Origin: Anisus vortex
Lineage: Eukaryota > Mollusca > Gastropoda > Planorbidae
Reading direction: 5' to 3'
NCBI GenBank assembly: GCA_949126835.1
Contig: OX421492.1
Coordinates: 45,095,498 to 45,159,497 of the forward strand
Length of the DNA stretch: 64,000 nt
Shown: positions 1 to 14,500 of the stretch, in pieces
Numbering within the stretch: the first letter of the stretch is position 1
Layout of the letters: each line of letters opens with the position of its first letter
Position numbers and translations under genes: made by a program
The notes under the pieces: generated by a model
Database searches by the model: none
Told to the model about the DNA's origin: nothing
What the model saw: only the letters and a program-made list of their open reading frames with translations

Positions 1-3000
1 GATTGGTTGTGATACAACTACAGTATATGACGATTGGTTGTGATACAACTACAGTATATGACGATTGGTTGTGATACAACTACAGTATATGACGATTGGT
101 TGTGATACAACTACAGTATATGACGATTGGTTGTGATACAACTACAGTATATGACGATTGGTTGTGATACAACTACAGTATATGACGATTGGTTGTGATA
201 CAACTACAGTATATGACGATTGGTTGTGCTACAACTACAGTATATGACGATTGGTTGTGCTACAACTACAGTATATGACGATTGGTTGTGATACAACTAC
301 AGTATATGACGATTGGTTGTGATACAACTACAGTATATGACGATTGGTTGTGATACAAATACAGTATATGACGATTGGTTGTGATACAACTACAGTATAT
401 GACGATTGGTTGTGATACAACTACAGTATATGACGATTGGTTGTGATACAACTACAGTATATGACGATTGGTTGTGATACAACTACAGTATATGACGATT
501 GGTTGTGATACAACTACAGTATATGACGATTGGTTGTGATACAACTACAGTATATGACGATTGGTTGTGATACAACTACAGTATATGACGATTGGTTGTG
601 ATACAACTACAGTATATGAAGATTGGTTGTGATACAACTACAGTATATGACGATTGGTTGTGATACAACTACAGTATATGACGATTGGTTGTGATACAAC
701 TACAGTATATGACGATTGGTTGTGCTACAACTACAGTATATGACGATTGGTTGTGCTACAACTACAGTATATGACGATTGGTTGTGCTACAACTACAGTA
801 TATGACGATTGGTTGTGATACAACTACAGTATATGACGATTGGTTGTGATACAACTACAGTATATGACGATTGGTTGTGATACAACTACAGTATATGACG
901 ATTGGTTGTGCTACAACTACAGTATATGACGATTGGTTGTGATACAACTACAGTATATGACGATTGGTTGTGCTACAACTACAGTATATGACGATTGGTT
1001 GTGATACAACTACAGTATATGACGATTGGTTGTGATACAACTACAGTATATGACGATTGGTTGTGCTACAACTACAGTATATGACGATTGGTTGTGATAC
1101 AACTACAGTATATGACGATTGGTTGTGATACAACTACAGTATATGACGATTGGTTGTGATACAACTACAGTATATGACGATTGGTTGTGATACAACTACA
1201 GTATATGACGATTGGTTGTGATACAACTACAGTATATGATGATTGGTTGTGATACAACTACAGTATATGACGATTGGTTGTGATACAACTACAGTATATG
1301 ACGATTGGTTGTGATACAACTACAGTATATGACGATTGGTTGTGCTACAACTACAGTATATGACGATTGGTTGTGATACAACTACAGTATATGACGATTG
1401 GTTGTGATACAACTACAGTAAATGACAATTGGTTGTGCTACAACTACAGTATATGACGATTGGTTGTGATACAACTACAGTATATGACGATTGGTTGTGA
1501 TACAACTACAGTATATGACGATTGGTTGTGATACAACTACAGTATATGACGATTGGTTGTGATACAACTACAGTATATGACGATTGGTTGTGATACAACT
1601 ACAGTATATGACGATTGGTTGTGATACAACTACAGTATATGACGATTGGTTGTGCTACAACTACAGTATATGACGATTGGTTGTGCTACAACTACAGTAT
1701 ATGACGATTGGTTGTGCTACAACTACAGTATATGACGATTGGTTGTGCTACAACTACAGTATATGACGATTGGTTGTGATACAACTACAGTATATGACGA
1801 TTGGTTGTGATACAACTACAGTATATGACGATTGGTTGTGATACAACTACAGTATATGACGATTGGTTGTGCTACAACTACAGTATATGACGATTGGTTG
1901 TGCTACAACTACAGTATATGACGATTGGTTGTGATACAACTACAGTATATGACGATTGGTTGTGCTACAACTACAGTATATGACGATTGGTTGTGATACA
2001 ACTACAGTATATGACGATTGGTTGTGATACAACTACAGTATATGACGATTGGTTGTGCTACAACTACAGTATATGACGATTGGTTGTGCTACAACTACAG
2101 TATATGACGATTGGTTGTGATACAACTACAGTATATGACGATTGGTTATGATACAACTACAGTATATGACGATTGGTTGTGATACAACTACAGTATATGA
2201 CGATTGGTTGTGCTACAACTACAGTATATGACGATTGGTTGTGCTACAACTACAGTATATGACGATTGGTTGTGCTACAACTACAGTATATGACGATTGG
2301 TTGTGCTACAACTACAGTATATGACGATTGGTTGTGCTACAACTACAGTATATGACGATTGGTTGTGATACAACTACAGTATATGAAGATTGGTTGTGAT
2401 ACAACTACAGTATATGACGATTGGTTGTGATACAACTACAGTATATGACGATTGGTTGTGATACAACTACAGTATATGACGATTGGTTGTGCTACAACTA
2501 CAGTATATGACGATTGGTTGTGCTACAACTACAGTATATGACGATTGGTTGTGATACAACTACAGTATATGACGATTGGTTGTGATACAACTACAGTATA
2601 TGACGATTGGTTGTGCTACAACTACAGTATATGACGATTGGTTGTGCTACAACTACAGTATATGACGATTGGTTGTGATACAACTACAGTATATGACGAT
2701 TGGTTGTGATACAACTACAGTATATGACGATTGGTTGTGATACAACTACAGTATATGACGATTGGTTGTGATACAACTACAGTATATGACGATTGGTTGT
2801 GATACAACTACAGTATATGACGATTGGTTGTGATACAACTACAGTATATGACGATTGGTTGTGATACAACTACAGTATATGACGATTGGTTGTGATACAA
2901 CTACAGTATATGACGATTGGTTGTGATACAACTACAGTATATGACGATTGGTTGTGATACAACTACAGTATATGACGATTGGTTGTGATACAACTACAGT

Positions 3001-6000
3001 ATATGACGATTGGTTGTGATACAACTACAGTATATGACGATTGGTTGTGATACAACTACAGTATATGACGATTGGTTGTGATACAACTACAGTATATGAC
3101 GATTGGTTGTGATACAACTACAGTATATGAAGATTGGTTGTGATACAACTACAGTATATGACGATTGGTTGTGATACAACTACAGTATATGACGATTGGT
3201 TGTGATACAACTACAGTATATGACGATTGGTTGTGCTACAACTACAGTATATGACGATTGGTTGTGCTACAACTACAGTATATGACGATTGGTTGTGATA
3301 CAACTACAGTATATGACGATTGGTTGTGATACAACTACAGTATATGACGATTGGTTGTGATACAACTACAGTATATGACGATTGGTTGTGATACAACTAC
3401 AGTATATGACGATTGGTTGTGATACAACTACAGTATATGACGATTGGTTGTGATACAACTACAGTATATGACGATTGGTTGTGATACAACTACAGTATAT
3501 GACGATTGGTTGTGATACAACTACAGTATATGACGATTGGTTGTGATACAACTACAGTATATGACGATTGGTTGTGATACAACTACAGTATATGACGATT
3601 GGTTGTGATACAACTACAGTATATGACGATTGGTTGTGATACAACTACAGTATATGAAGATTGGTTGTGATACAACTACAGTATATGACGATTGGTTGTG
3701 ATACAACTACAGTATATGACGATTGGTTGTGATACAACTACAGTATATGACGATTGGTTGTGCTACAACTACAGTATATGACGATTGGTTGTGCTACAAC
3801 TACAGTATATGACGATTGGTTGTGATACAACTACAGTATATGACGATTGGTTGTGATACAACTACAGTATATGACGATTGGTTGTGATACAACTACAGTA
3901 TATGACGATTGGTTGTGATACAACTACAGTATATGACGATTGGTTGTGCTACAACTACAGTATATGACGATTGGTTGTGCTACAACTACAGTATATGACG
4001 ATTGGTTGTGCTACAACTACAGTATATGACGATTGGTTGTGCTACAACTACAGTATATGACGATTGGTTGTGCTACAACTACAGTATATGACGATTGGTT
4101 GTGATACAACTACAGTATATGACGATTGGTTGTGATACAACTACAGTATATGACGATTGGTTGTGATACAACTACAGTATATGACGATTGGTTGTGATAC
4201 AACTACAGTATATGACGATTGGTTGTGATACAACTACAGTATATGACGATTGGTTGTGATACAACTACAGTATATGACGATTGGTTGTGATACAACTACA
4301 GTATATGACGATTGGTTGTGATACAACTACAGTATATGACGATTGGTTGTGCTACAACTACAGTATATGACGATTGGTTGTGATACAACTACAGTATATG
4401 ACGATTGGTTGTGATACAACTACAGTAAATGACAATTGGTTGTGCTACAACTACAGTATATGACGATTGGTTGTGATACAACTACAGTATATGACGATTG
4501 GTTGTGATACAACTACAGTATATGACGATTGGTTGTGATACAACTACAGTATATGACGATTGGTTGTGATACAACTACAGTATATGACGATTGGTTGTGA
4601 TACAACTACAGTATATGACGATTGGTTGTGATACAACTACAGTATATGACGATTGGTTGTGCTACAACTACAGTATATGACGATTGGTTGTGCTACAACT
4701 ACAGTATATGACGATTGGTTGTGCTACAACTACAGTATATGACGATTGGTTGTGCTACAACTACAGTATATGACGATTGGTTGTGATACAACTACAGTAT
4801 ATGACGATTGGTTGTGATACAACTACAGTATATGACGATTGGTTGTGATACAACTACAGTATATGACGATTGGTTGTGCTACAACTACAGTATATGACGA
4901 TTGGTTGTGCTACAACTACAGTATATGACGATTGGTTGTGATACAACTACAGTATATGACGATTGGTTGTGCTACAACTACAGTATATGACGATTGGTTG
5001 TGATACAACTACAGTATATGACAATTGGTTGTGATACAACTACAGTATATGACGATTGGTTGTGATACAACTACAGTATATGACGATTGGTTGTGATACA
5101 ACTACAGTATATGACGATTGGTTGTGATACAACTACAGTATATGACGATTGGTTGTGATACAACTACAGTATATGACGATTGGTTGTGATACAACTACAG
5201 TATATGACGATTGGTTGTGATACAACTACAGTATATGACGATTGGTTGTGATACAACTACAGTATATGACGATTGGTTGTGATACAACTACAGTATATGA
5301 CGATTGGTTGTGATACAACTACAGTATATGACGATTGGTTGTGATACAACTACAGTATATGACGATTGGTTGTGATACAACTACAGTATATGACGATTGG
5401 TTGTGATACAACTACAGTATATGACGATTGGTTGTGATACAACTACAGTATATGACGATTGGTTGTGATACAACTACAGTATATGACGATTGGTTGTGAT
5501 ACAACTACAGTATATGACGATTGGTTGTGATACAACTACAGTATATGACGATTGGTTGTGATACAACTACAGTATATGACGATTGGTTGTGATACAACTA
5601 CAGTATATGACGATTGGTTGTGATACAACTACAGTATATGACGATTGGTTGTGATACAACTACAGTATATGACGATTGGTTGTGCTACAACTACAGTATA
5701 TGACGATTGGTTGTGCTACAACTACAGTATATGACGATTGGTTGTGCTACAACTACAGTATATGACGATTGGTTGTGATACAACTACAGTATATGACGAT
5801 TGGTTGTGATACAACTACAGTATATGACGATTGGTTGTGCTACAACTACAGTATATGACGATTGGTTGTGCTACAACTACAGTATATGACGATTGGTTGT
5901 GCTACAACTACAGTATATGACGATTGGTTGTGATACAACTACAGTATATGACGATTGGTTGTGATACAACTACAGTATATGACGATTGGTTGTGATACAA

Positions 6001-7843
6001 CTACAGTATATGACGATTGGTTGTGATACAACTACAGTATATGACGATTGGTTGTGATACAACTACAGTATATGACGATTGGTTGTGATACAACTACAGT
6101 ATATGACGATTGGTTGTGATACAACTACAGTATATGACGATTGGTTCTGATACAACTACAGTATATGACGATTGGTTGTGATACAACTACAGTATATGAC
6201 GATTGGTTGTGATACAACTACAGTATATGACGATTGGTTGTGATACAACTACAGTATATGACGATTGGTTGTGATACAACTACAGTATATGACGATTGGT
6301 TGTGATACAACTACAGTATATGACGATTGGTTGTGATACAACTACAGTATATGACGATTGGTTGTGATACAACTACAGTATATGACGATTGGTTGTGATA
6401 CAACTACAGTATATGACGATTGGTTGTGATACAACTACAGTATATGACGATTGGTTGTGATACAACTACAGTATATGACGATTGGTTGTGATACAACTAC
6501 AGTATATGACGATTGGTTGTGATACAACTACAGTATATGACGATTGGTTGTGATACAACTACAGTATATGACGATTGGTTGTGATACAACTACAGTATAT
6601 GACGATTGGTTGTGATACAACTACAGTATATGACGATTGGTTGTGATACAACTACAGTATATGACGATTGGTTGTGATACAACTACAGTATATGACGATT
6701 GGTTGTGATACAACTACAGTATATGACGATTGGTTGTGATACAACTACAGTATATGACGATCGGTTGTGATACAACTACAGTATATGACGATTGGTTGTG
6801 ATACAACTACAGTATATGACGATTGGTTGTGCTACAACTACAGTATATGACGATTGGTTGTGCTACAACTACAGTATATGACGATTGGTTGTGATACAAC
6901 TACAGTATATGACGATTGGTTGTGATACAACTACAGTATATGACGATTGGTTGTGCTACAACTACAGTATATGACGATTGGTTGTGATACAACTACAGTA
7001 TATGACGATTGGTTGTGATACAACTACAGTATATGACGATTGGTTGTGATACAACTACAGTATATGACGATTGGTTGTGCTACAACTACAGTATGTGACG
7101 ATTGGTTGTGATACAACTACAGTATATGACGATTGGTTGTGATACAACTACAGTATATGACGATTGGTTGTGATACAACTACAGTATATGACGATTGGTT
7201 GTGATACAACTACAGTATATGACGATTGGTTGTGATACAACTACAGTATATAACGATTGGTTGTGCTACGACTACAGTATATGACGATTGGTTGTGATAC
7301 GACTACAGTATATGACGATTGGTTGTGATACAACTACAGTATATGACGATTGGTTGTGATACAACTACAGTATATGACGATTGGTTGTGATACAACTACA
7401 GTATATGACGATTGGTTGTGATACAACTACAGTATATGACGATTGGTTGTGATACAACTACAGTATATGACGATTGGTTGTGATACAACTACAGTATATG
7501 ACGATTGGTTGTGATACAACTACAGTATATGACGATTGGTTGTGATACAACTACAGTATATGACGATTGGTTGTGATACAACTACAGTATATGAAGATTG
7601 GTTGTGATACAACTACAGTATATGACGATTGGTTGTGATACAACTACAGTATATGACGATTGGTTGTGATACAACTACAGTATATGACAATTGGTTGTGA
7701 TACAACTACAGTATATGACGATTGGTTGTGATACAACTACAGTATATGACGATTGGTTGTGATACAACTACAGTATATGACGATTGGTTGTGATACAACT
7801 ACAGTATATGACGATTGGTTGTGATACAACTACAGTATATGAC
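1..7843. repeat. 31-bp satellite array, 253 periods, cut by the left window edge
   Basis: Tandem array with a 31-bp period (first unit 1-31). The length to the last unit is 7843 bases, which is exactly 253 x 31, so no net indel is visible. Each unit holds a short hairpin, GTTGT-GAT-ACAAC, with a 5-bp stem. The loop is dimorphic (GAT or GCT), and rarer variants are GAA or AAT at the unit junction. Copies are otherwise nearly identical. There are no spacers. The array may continue left of the window. If DNAAF9 continues leftward, the array would lie in one of its introns, but that is inference. Confidence 0.98.
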
Positions 7844-8299
7844 GTAGGCCCTGGCCCTTACTATGATAACAGTGAAAGGAGAATTCAATGGAGATAGAAA
7901 CTACAATAGTAGCAGACTTCACTGAATGTAGGCGGTGGATGTAAAGAGGGAGAAGAGAAGTATAACGATAGGCCTACGGTATGTAACTATTGGCTCTAAA
8001 CTATTGCAGCCATTCTCTTGTTGTAGATCTAGATCTATAGCTCAACGTTATCTCTCCAAATATTCCATACACATTTCCAATTAAGAAAAACGTAAAAAGA
8101 AAGTGTAAGCCTAAACAAATAAAGAGACGGCAAGCGGAAGTGACGTATTAATTACTAAAGTCACTGGACTCCCAACAACGAACCAACTACATGATTCTTC
8201 ACTGCCCTCACCCCTATATTATTAACCTACGAACATTATTTAATTATCTAGTACATTTAGGCATATAGGCTACACGATGGAAATATAAAGGCCAATAAT
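7844..8299. other. Single-copy spacer, no gene recognised
   Basis: AT-rich single-copy sequence between two arrays. It holds a TAGATCTAGATCTA palindrome cluster near 8025. No ORF or RNA gene could be supported. Confidence 0.6.
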
Positions 8300-8599
8300 A
8301 ATACCTTGGTGTATACATCTATATTTAACTGGTCAATATTTGTTAGACACTTGATCAATAATACCTTGGTGTATACATCTATATTTAACTGGTCAATATT
8401 TGTTAGACACTTGATCAATAATACCTTGGTGTATACATCTATATTTAACTGGTCAATATTTGTTAGACACTTGATCAATAATACCTTGGTGTATACATCT
8501 ATATTTAACTGGTCAATATTTGTTAGACACTTGATCAATAATACCTTGGTGTATACATCTATATTTAACTGGTCAATATTTGTTAGACACTTGATCAAT
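8300..8599. repeat. 60-bp tandem repeat, 5 identical copies
   Basis: Five 60-bp copies with no difference I can see between copies, which suggests very recent amplification or a copy-number-uncertain assembly. Because 60 is a multiple of 3, both strands stay open, and the apparent ORFs of about 100 residues are artefacts of the repeat. Confidence 0.97.
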
Positions 8600-9127
8600 T
8601 AAAAGACAAGCAGACAGAAAGGAAAATATCAACGCTACAGGGAAACATTTTTCTCGTCAACTCTCCCTCCATCCTTCTCCTACTGCTCTCGTCTGCTCCC
8701 TCCAACTTCACTTGCTGCTTGTTGTTGTTGTTTAATGCAAGCGTGTCTTCTATTTTATTTTTTTATTTTTTGTTTATACACTCCTCTATGAGCTTATGAA
8801 ATAATCCAATCCAATTAATCCCACACTATCCTGCTAAAACCGAAGGTCTTTTCACAAAAGCTCCCAGAAGTTGACAGTTTGACCAGGGCTTTACACAGAT
8901 GACCACAGAAGAATCTGATTTAATCCAAGTTTGTCCAGTATTGATCTAAAATTTCTCTCTAGAAATGTAAACGTTGTTTTTCGTTTTACTTCTATCTTCT
9001 CTACTCCTTAAAATATATTTTTCTTTAAGGATTTATTTAGCTCGCATTCATGCCACTTTTGTTGTATGTATTTATATGTTAGTTATAGTATGCCTTGTGT
9101 GATGTTTTCTCCTTAATCTTTCTCATA
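8600..9127. other. Spacer, no gene recognised
   Basis: AT-rich single-copy sequence with pyrimidine-rich stretches (8645-8700). No exon-like ORF with splice sites and no RNA gene was found. Confidence 0.5.
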
Positions 9128-9775
9128 TAGTGTCTTCATCTTTTGCCATCTGTCTTGTGTAGTGTCTTCATCTTATGCCATCTGTCATGTGTAGTGTCTT
9201 CATCTTATGCCATCTATCTTGTGTAGTGTCTTCATCTTATGCCATCTGTCTTGTGTAGAATCTTCTTCTTATGCCATCTGTCTTGTTTAGTGTCATTACT
9301 TAGTCTCTTCTGTCATGTGTAGTGTCTTCATCTTATGCCATCTATCTTGTGTAGTATCTTCATCTTATGCCATCTGTCTTGTGTAGTGTCTTCATCTTAT
9401 GCCATCTGTCTTGTTTAGTGTCATTACTTAGTCTCTTACTCTTCTGTCATGTGTAGTGTCTTGATCTTATGCCATCTATCTTGTGTAGTGTCTTCATCTT
9501 ATGCCATCTATCTTGTGTAGTGTCTTCATCTTATGCCATCTATCTTGTGTAGTGTCTTCATCTTATACCTTTTGTATTATGTAGTGTCATTACTTTGTTT
9601 CTTCTGTCTTGTGTAGTGTCTTCATCTTATGCTATCTGTCTTGTTTAGTGTCATTACTTAGTCTCTTACTCTTCTGTCATGTGTAGTGTCTTGATCTTAT
9701 GCCATATATCTTGTGTAGTGTCTTCATCTTATGCCATCTGTCTTGTGTAGTGTCTTCATCTTATGCTATCTGTCC
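9128..9775. repeat. Diverged 32-bp minisatellite with a longer super-repeat
   Basis: Units of about 32 bp built on TAGTGTCTTCATCTTATGCC. They are interrupted by a second motif, GTGTCATTACTTAGTCTC, which recurs near 9290, 9420 and 9650, so higher-order blocks have been copied. Divergence between units is higher than in the other arrays, indicating an older array. Confidence 0.9.
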
Positions 9776-10115
9776 AATTTAGACATTGATGGAGTCATTC
9801 CAATGTAGACATTAATGGAGACATTCCAATGTGGACATTGATGGAGACATTCCAATGTGGACATTGATGGAGACATTCCAATGTGGACATTCATTGAGAC
9901 ATTCCAATTTAGACATTAATTGAGACATTCCAGTGTAGACATTGATGGAGACATTCCAATTTATACATTAATTGAGACATTAGCCTAATTTAGACATTAA
10001 TTGAGACATTAGCCTAATTGAGACATGCCAATGTAGACATTGATGTCTCCAACATTTTAATTAAGACATTAATGTAGACATTTCAATGTAAACATTGATG
10101 GAGACATCCAAATGT
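9776..10115. repeat. Diverged minisatellite of about 26 bp
   Basis: Irregular copies of a unit containing GACATTGATGGAGACATTCC, directly abutting the preceding 32-bp array. Unit length varies through small indels and the right end is degraded. Confidence 0.85.
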
Positions 10116-11059
10116 AACTGGAAGGTGAAAGTGATCAGAAAAACAAAGTGATGTCAATTCTTTACTGGTTCCTTTATGCCTCATGTTTTAAGGGGGCTAA
10201 ATTGTTAAATAACTCAGTCAAGGGTATTTACTAAATGAGATACTGATTGGGAGAATGAGGAAACAAGTTACAACAAGAAGATGAAAAAAATTGTTTTTAA
10301 CTCTATCTCCAGCCTAAGAGATCAACATTTTGTTTGAAATAAAGTAATTTATTATAATGACTTTGCCTCCTGAAAAACTAAGAGATGCATCACCTAGCAT
10401 TCCAGGGGGAGACAAACTGAATTATAATGGATGGGAGATAAAAAGTATGGGAGTGACAATTTTTGGCTTATCTGGTGCAAAACCCATTAGGAAAAGTAAG
10501 GGGAAAATAAATGGCTAGTTAATTGAGAAGAGAGATTACTCTGGCCAGACACTAACCTAAATAATGTGTATTTATGAAGCTGTATTGTATTATGTTCAAT
10601 GGCCTAAACGTCACTACTTGTACTCAGACTATACAAAGTACCAGATATAATTAAAACAAATACCTATAGTTTGGTTAATACTCTAAGGACAAGTTTGCAG
10701 GACTAATCTGTCACACAAGTTATTTCATACATTCATCATTCAGTGATTGCAGCTTATATTCATGCATTTTTGGCTGACTTTCTCTTATCAACATTTATGT
10801 CTGTCACTTCAAAATAGCAGCCAGACATTGAGTTAAAAGAAAGAATATGATTTTATGCCAGATTTCTCTATTATAATCAGAACTTTAACATAGATTTCGA
10901 TATTCACTAAAGAGGATTTTTATTTTTAAAAATTCAACAAAATCATATCTAGACAAAAAATTTAAAAATTAATATATAGACCAAACATCCAGAGACAGCA
11001 AGATATGCCAATAAGCAGGAAAGAAAAATAAATGTATCAAAAGAAAGAAAGGATACTTG
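10116..11059. other. Non-coding stretch, probably DNAAF9 intron
   Basis: AT-rich single-copy sequence. I looked on the minus strand for the next DNAAF9 exon (the segment following the PLVCGRTYLF block) and could not find one, so the next exon is probably farther left or outside the window. Confidence 0.45.
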
Positions 11060-11400
11060 ACATGTGTTTCCTATCTTCATTGCACTGCCAAGAGGCCACA
11101 GGGTCTCGGTGGGGAGGAAGCAATGGATGCTGCAACCTGTCTCACGTCCCACCCGGTGCCTGGATGCCTGTGCCCATAGCATAGGATTTGTGCTATCGGG
11201 TGACAATGCAGATATACGGACGAGCCACCACGATAATGATCCTTAGGTGAACCGCAGCGAACGCTCGCTGGCCTGCAGAAACCTTCCCTTTTACTGGAGC
11301 TCGGACAGAGTTATACTCAATTCTAATGCCTTACGCCCTAGGAGTAAAGAGCTTCAGCTCGTCCGGGTTTTTAAAGAGACTTTCTATTAGGTATTTCAAT
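11060..11400. other. GC-rich island, probably an unclassified mobile-element fragment
   Basis: About 300 bases far richer in GC than their surroundings, lying just downstream (minus sense) of a DNAAF9 exon. Short ORFs occur on both strands, but none resembles a known domain and none has exon-like borders. Composition suggests an inserted transposable-element piece. No terminal repeat or target duplication was identified. Confidence 0.4.
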
Positions 11401-11422
11401 GAGATATTAATAACACACTTAC

Positions 11423-11507
11423 CTTTTGTCACATCATATGGCTTGTTGCAAAACAAATATGTTCTTCCACATACTAAAGGCTTGTGTGGTGATGCAACTT
11501 CACACAC
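11423..11507 (-). CDS. DNAAF9: DNAAF9 exon with PLVCGRTYLF block
   Basis: 85 nt from TTTCATAG to GTAAGT, encoding VCEVASPHKPLVCGRTYLF and then CNKPYDVTK, matching CVSPKGPLACSRTYFF of the human protein. It is the last DNAAF9 exon recognised in the window. Confidence 0.92.
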
Positions 11508-14500
11508 CTATGAAATAGTTCACTTTGATAGTTGCACATTTTAAAGATTTTTAGCACGTAAGTAAAGAATATGATAAACATGTAACAAGACAGTTCTACA
11601 TAAACATATATATACATATATATAATCTAAATTCTATATACCATGTGGTGATTGTCCTCACTATTCAGAGGTAAGTCTGTGGCATCAGTTATTTCTCCAT
11701 TCTGGGCTTTCTCAAGCTGCTTTTTATAACTGTCCTGGTTGAAAAGAACAAATGGAACTTTGCCAGCTCTGTGGATTAAGATTATATTTTTTACTTCATT
11801 TTAAACATGATCTGGTAAGTAAGATTGGTTTCAACGGATAGAACATTTGATAAGGAAATAATTACCTCCCTTTGTGCCCAACAAATCCATGATTGAAATA
11901 ACTTCTTAGAGGCTGAAATATTTTAAATAGAAGTACATTAGTCTATAATTGAAATAGAAGTACATTAGTTTTTAATTGAAATAGAAGTACATTAGTCTAT
12001 AATTGAAATAGAAGTACATTAGTTTTTAATTGAAATAGAAGTACATTAGTTTATAATTGAAATAGAAGTACATTAGTTTATAATTGAAATAGAAGTACAT
12101 TAGTTTTTAATTGAAATAAAAGTACATTAGTTTATAATTGAAATAGAAGTACATTAGTTTATAATTGAAATAGAAGTACATTAGTTTATAATTGAAATAG
12201 AAGTACATTAGTTTATAATTGAAATAGAAGTACATTAGTTTTTAATTGAAATAGAAGTACATTAGTTTATAATCGAAATAGAAGTACATTAGTTTATAAT
12301 TGAAATAGAAGTACATTAGTTTATAATTGAAATAGCAGTACATTAGTTTATAATTGAAATAGAAGTACATTAGTTTATAATTGAAATAGAAGTACATTAG
12401 TTTATAATTGAAATAGAAGTACATTAGTTTATAATTGAAATAGAAGTACATTAGTTTATAATTGAAATAGAAGTACATTAGTTTATAATTGAAATAGAAG
12501 TACATTAGTTTATAATTGAAATAGAAGTACATTAGTTTATAATTGAAATAGAAGTACATTAGTTTATAATTGAAATAGAAGTACATTAGTTTATAATTGA
12601 AATAGAAGTACATTAGTTTTTAATTGAAATAGAAGTACATTAGTTTATAATTGAAATAGAAGTACATTAGTTTATAATTGAAATAGAAGTACATTAGTTT
12701 ATAATTGAAATAGAAGTACATTAGTTTATAATTGAAATAGAAGTACATTAGTTTATAATTGAAATAGAAGTACATTCGTTTTTAATTGAAATAGAAGTAC
12801 ATTAGTTTTTAATTGAAATAGAAGTACATTAGTTTTTAATTGAAATAGAAGTACATTAGTTTATAATTGAAATAGAAGTACATTAGTTTTTAATTGAAAT
12901 AGAAGTACATTAGTTTATAATTGAAATAAAAGTACATTAGTTTTTAATTGAAATAGAAGTACATTAGTTTATAATTGAAATAGAAGTACATTAGTTTATA
13001 ATTGAAATAGAAGTACATTAGTTTATAATTGAAATAGAAGTACATTAGTTTATAATTGAAATAGAAGTACATTAGTTTATAATTGAAATAGAAGTACATT
13101 AGTTTTTAATTGAAATAGAAGTACATTAGTTTATAATTGAAATAGAAGTACATTAGTTTTTAATTGAAATAGAAGTACATTAGTTTATAATGGAAATAGA
13201 AGTACATTAGTTTATAATTGAAATAGAAGTACATTAGTTTATAATTGAAATAGAAGTACATTAGTTTATAATTGAAATAGAAGTACATTAGTTTATAATT
13301 GAAATAGAAGTACATTAGTTTATAATTGAAATAGAAGTACATTAGTTTTTAATTGAAATAGAAGTACATTAGTTTATAATTGAAATAGAAGTACATTAGT
13401 TTATAATTGAAATAGAAGTACATTAGTTTATAATTGAAATAGAAGTACATTAGTTTTTAATTGAAATAGAAGTACATTAGTTTATAATTGAAATAGAAGT
13501 ACATTAGTTTTTAATTGAAATAGAAGTACATTAGTTTATAATGGAAATAGAAGTACATTAGTTTATAATTGAAATAGAAGTACATTAGTTTATAATTGAA
13601 ATAGAAGTACATTAGTTTATAATTGAAATAGAAGTACATTAGTTTATAATTGAAATAGAAGTACATTAGTTTATAATTGAAATAGAAGTACATTAGTTTA
13701 TAATTGAAATAGAAGTACATTAGTTTTGAATTTTCTTGGCTTTTTTTTTCCTTTTGCTTTTACTATGAGAAATTAGTATTAAAATATATGAAAGACATTA
13801 CAAAAAGCTTGATAAAAGAATCATGAAAAGAATAAACTTAAAAATAAAAAGAAATAGTACTTAAGACTTCTCCAGATAGTCTAAATCCTACCAAAAAAAC
13901 TCTGCTCAAGGAAAATAATTTGCCCTTGAAAACATATCTTATATAAAACAAAGTCATAGGACTACACATGCAAATGAAAGCAACACATCTAAGAAATCTG
14001 CAAAATGTGTCACCTACACTAGTACTAGTAGAGTAAAGCTAAAGCTGTAAAATAATTCAGGTATATAAAAATACTTTTAACAAAAGGTTACACAACTCAT
14101 CCAGTTCAATAAAACTGTTGGTCAAGAACCAATCAAAATATGATTTGGTCCTAAATTTTCATTGGAATTGAATAAACAATTGTATATTTATTTAAATGTA
14201 TAAAGAAGGGGAAACAATTTTAAATAATATCAATTTTAAAACATAAAGGCTTCTTCTTCTGTTTGCTCTCTTCAGTCAATGCCAGACAAACATATTTACA
14301 TTACATGTCTTTTTTAGTTGTTGGTAAAGGTAGGTTGAGGGGGAGCAGAGTGTATCTGAGGTAGGTTAGCTCAGAGCATTCAATGATTCAAACTTGGAGG
14401 GTGGGTGAGTTGGATTTATTCTATTTAGGTGTGAGTTGAGTGCTATATGTCCTGTTCTCAAATGGAATATAGTGCATTGTTCTTTGCGGGGGAAGAATGT

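Noticed and set aside
1..7843. CRISPR array
   Set aside because: The 31-bp units are directly tandem with no variable spacers, no cas genes are present, and the rest of the window is animal DNA.
7856..7915. Minus-strand exon ending ATCATA|GTAAGG about 12 bp from the 31-bp satellite
   Set aside because: It would fit the donor-adjacent pattern and reads KSATIVVSISIEF, but similarity to DNAAF9 is too weak and the intervening coding exons are not found.
8257..8602. Open frames of 98 and 113 codons on both strands
   Set aside because: Artefacts of a 60-bp, stop-free tandem repeat.
10949..11246. Overlapping ORFs of 60-85 codons in a GC-rich patch
   Set aside because: No domain, no exon-like borders; likely a mobile-element fragment.
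12242..13720. MYFYFNYKL repeat proteins on the minus strand
   Set aside because: 27-bp minisatellite translated in a stop-free frame, located in an intron.
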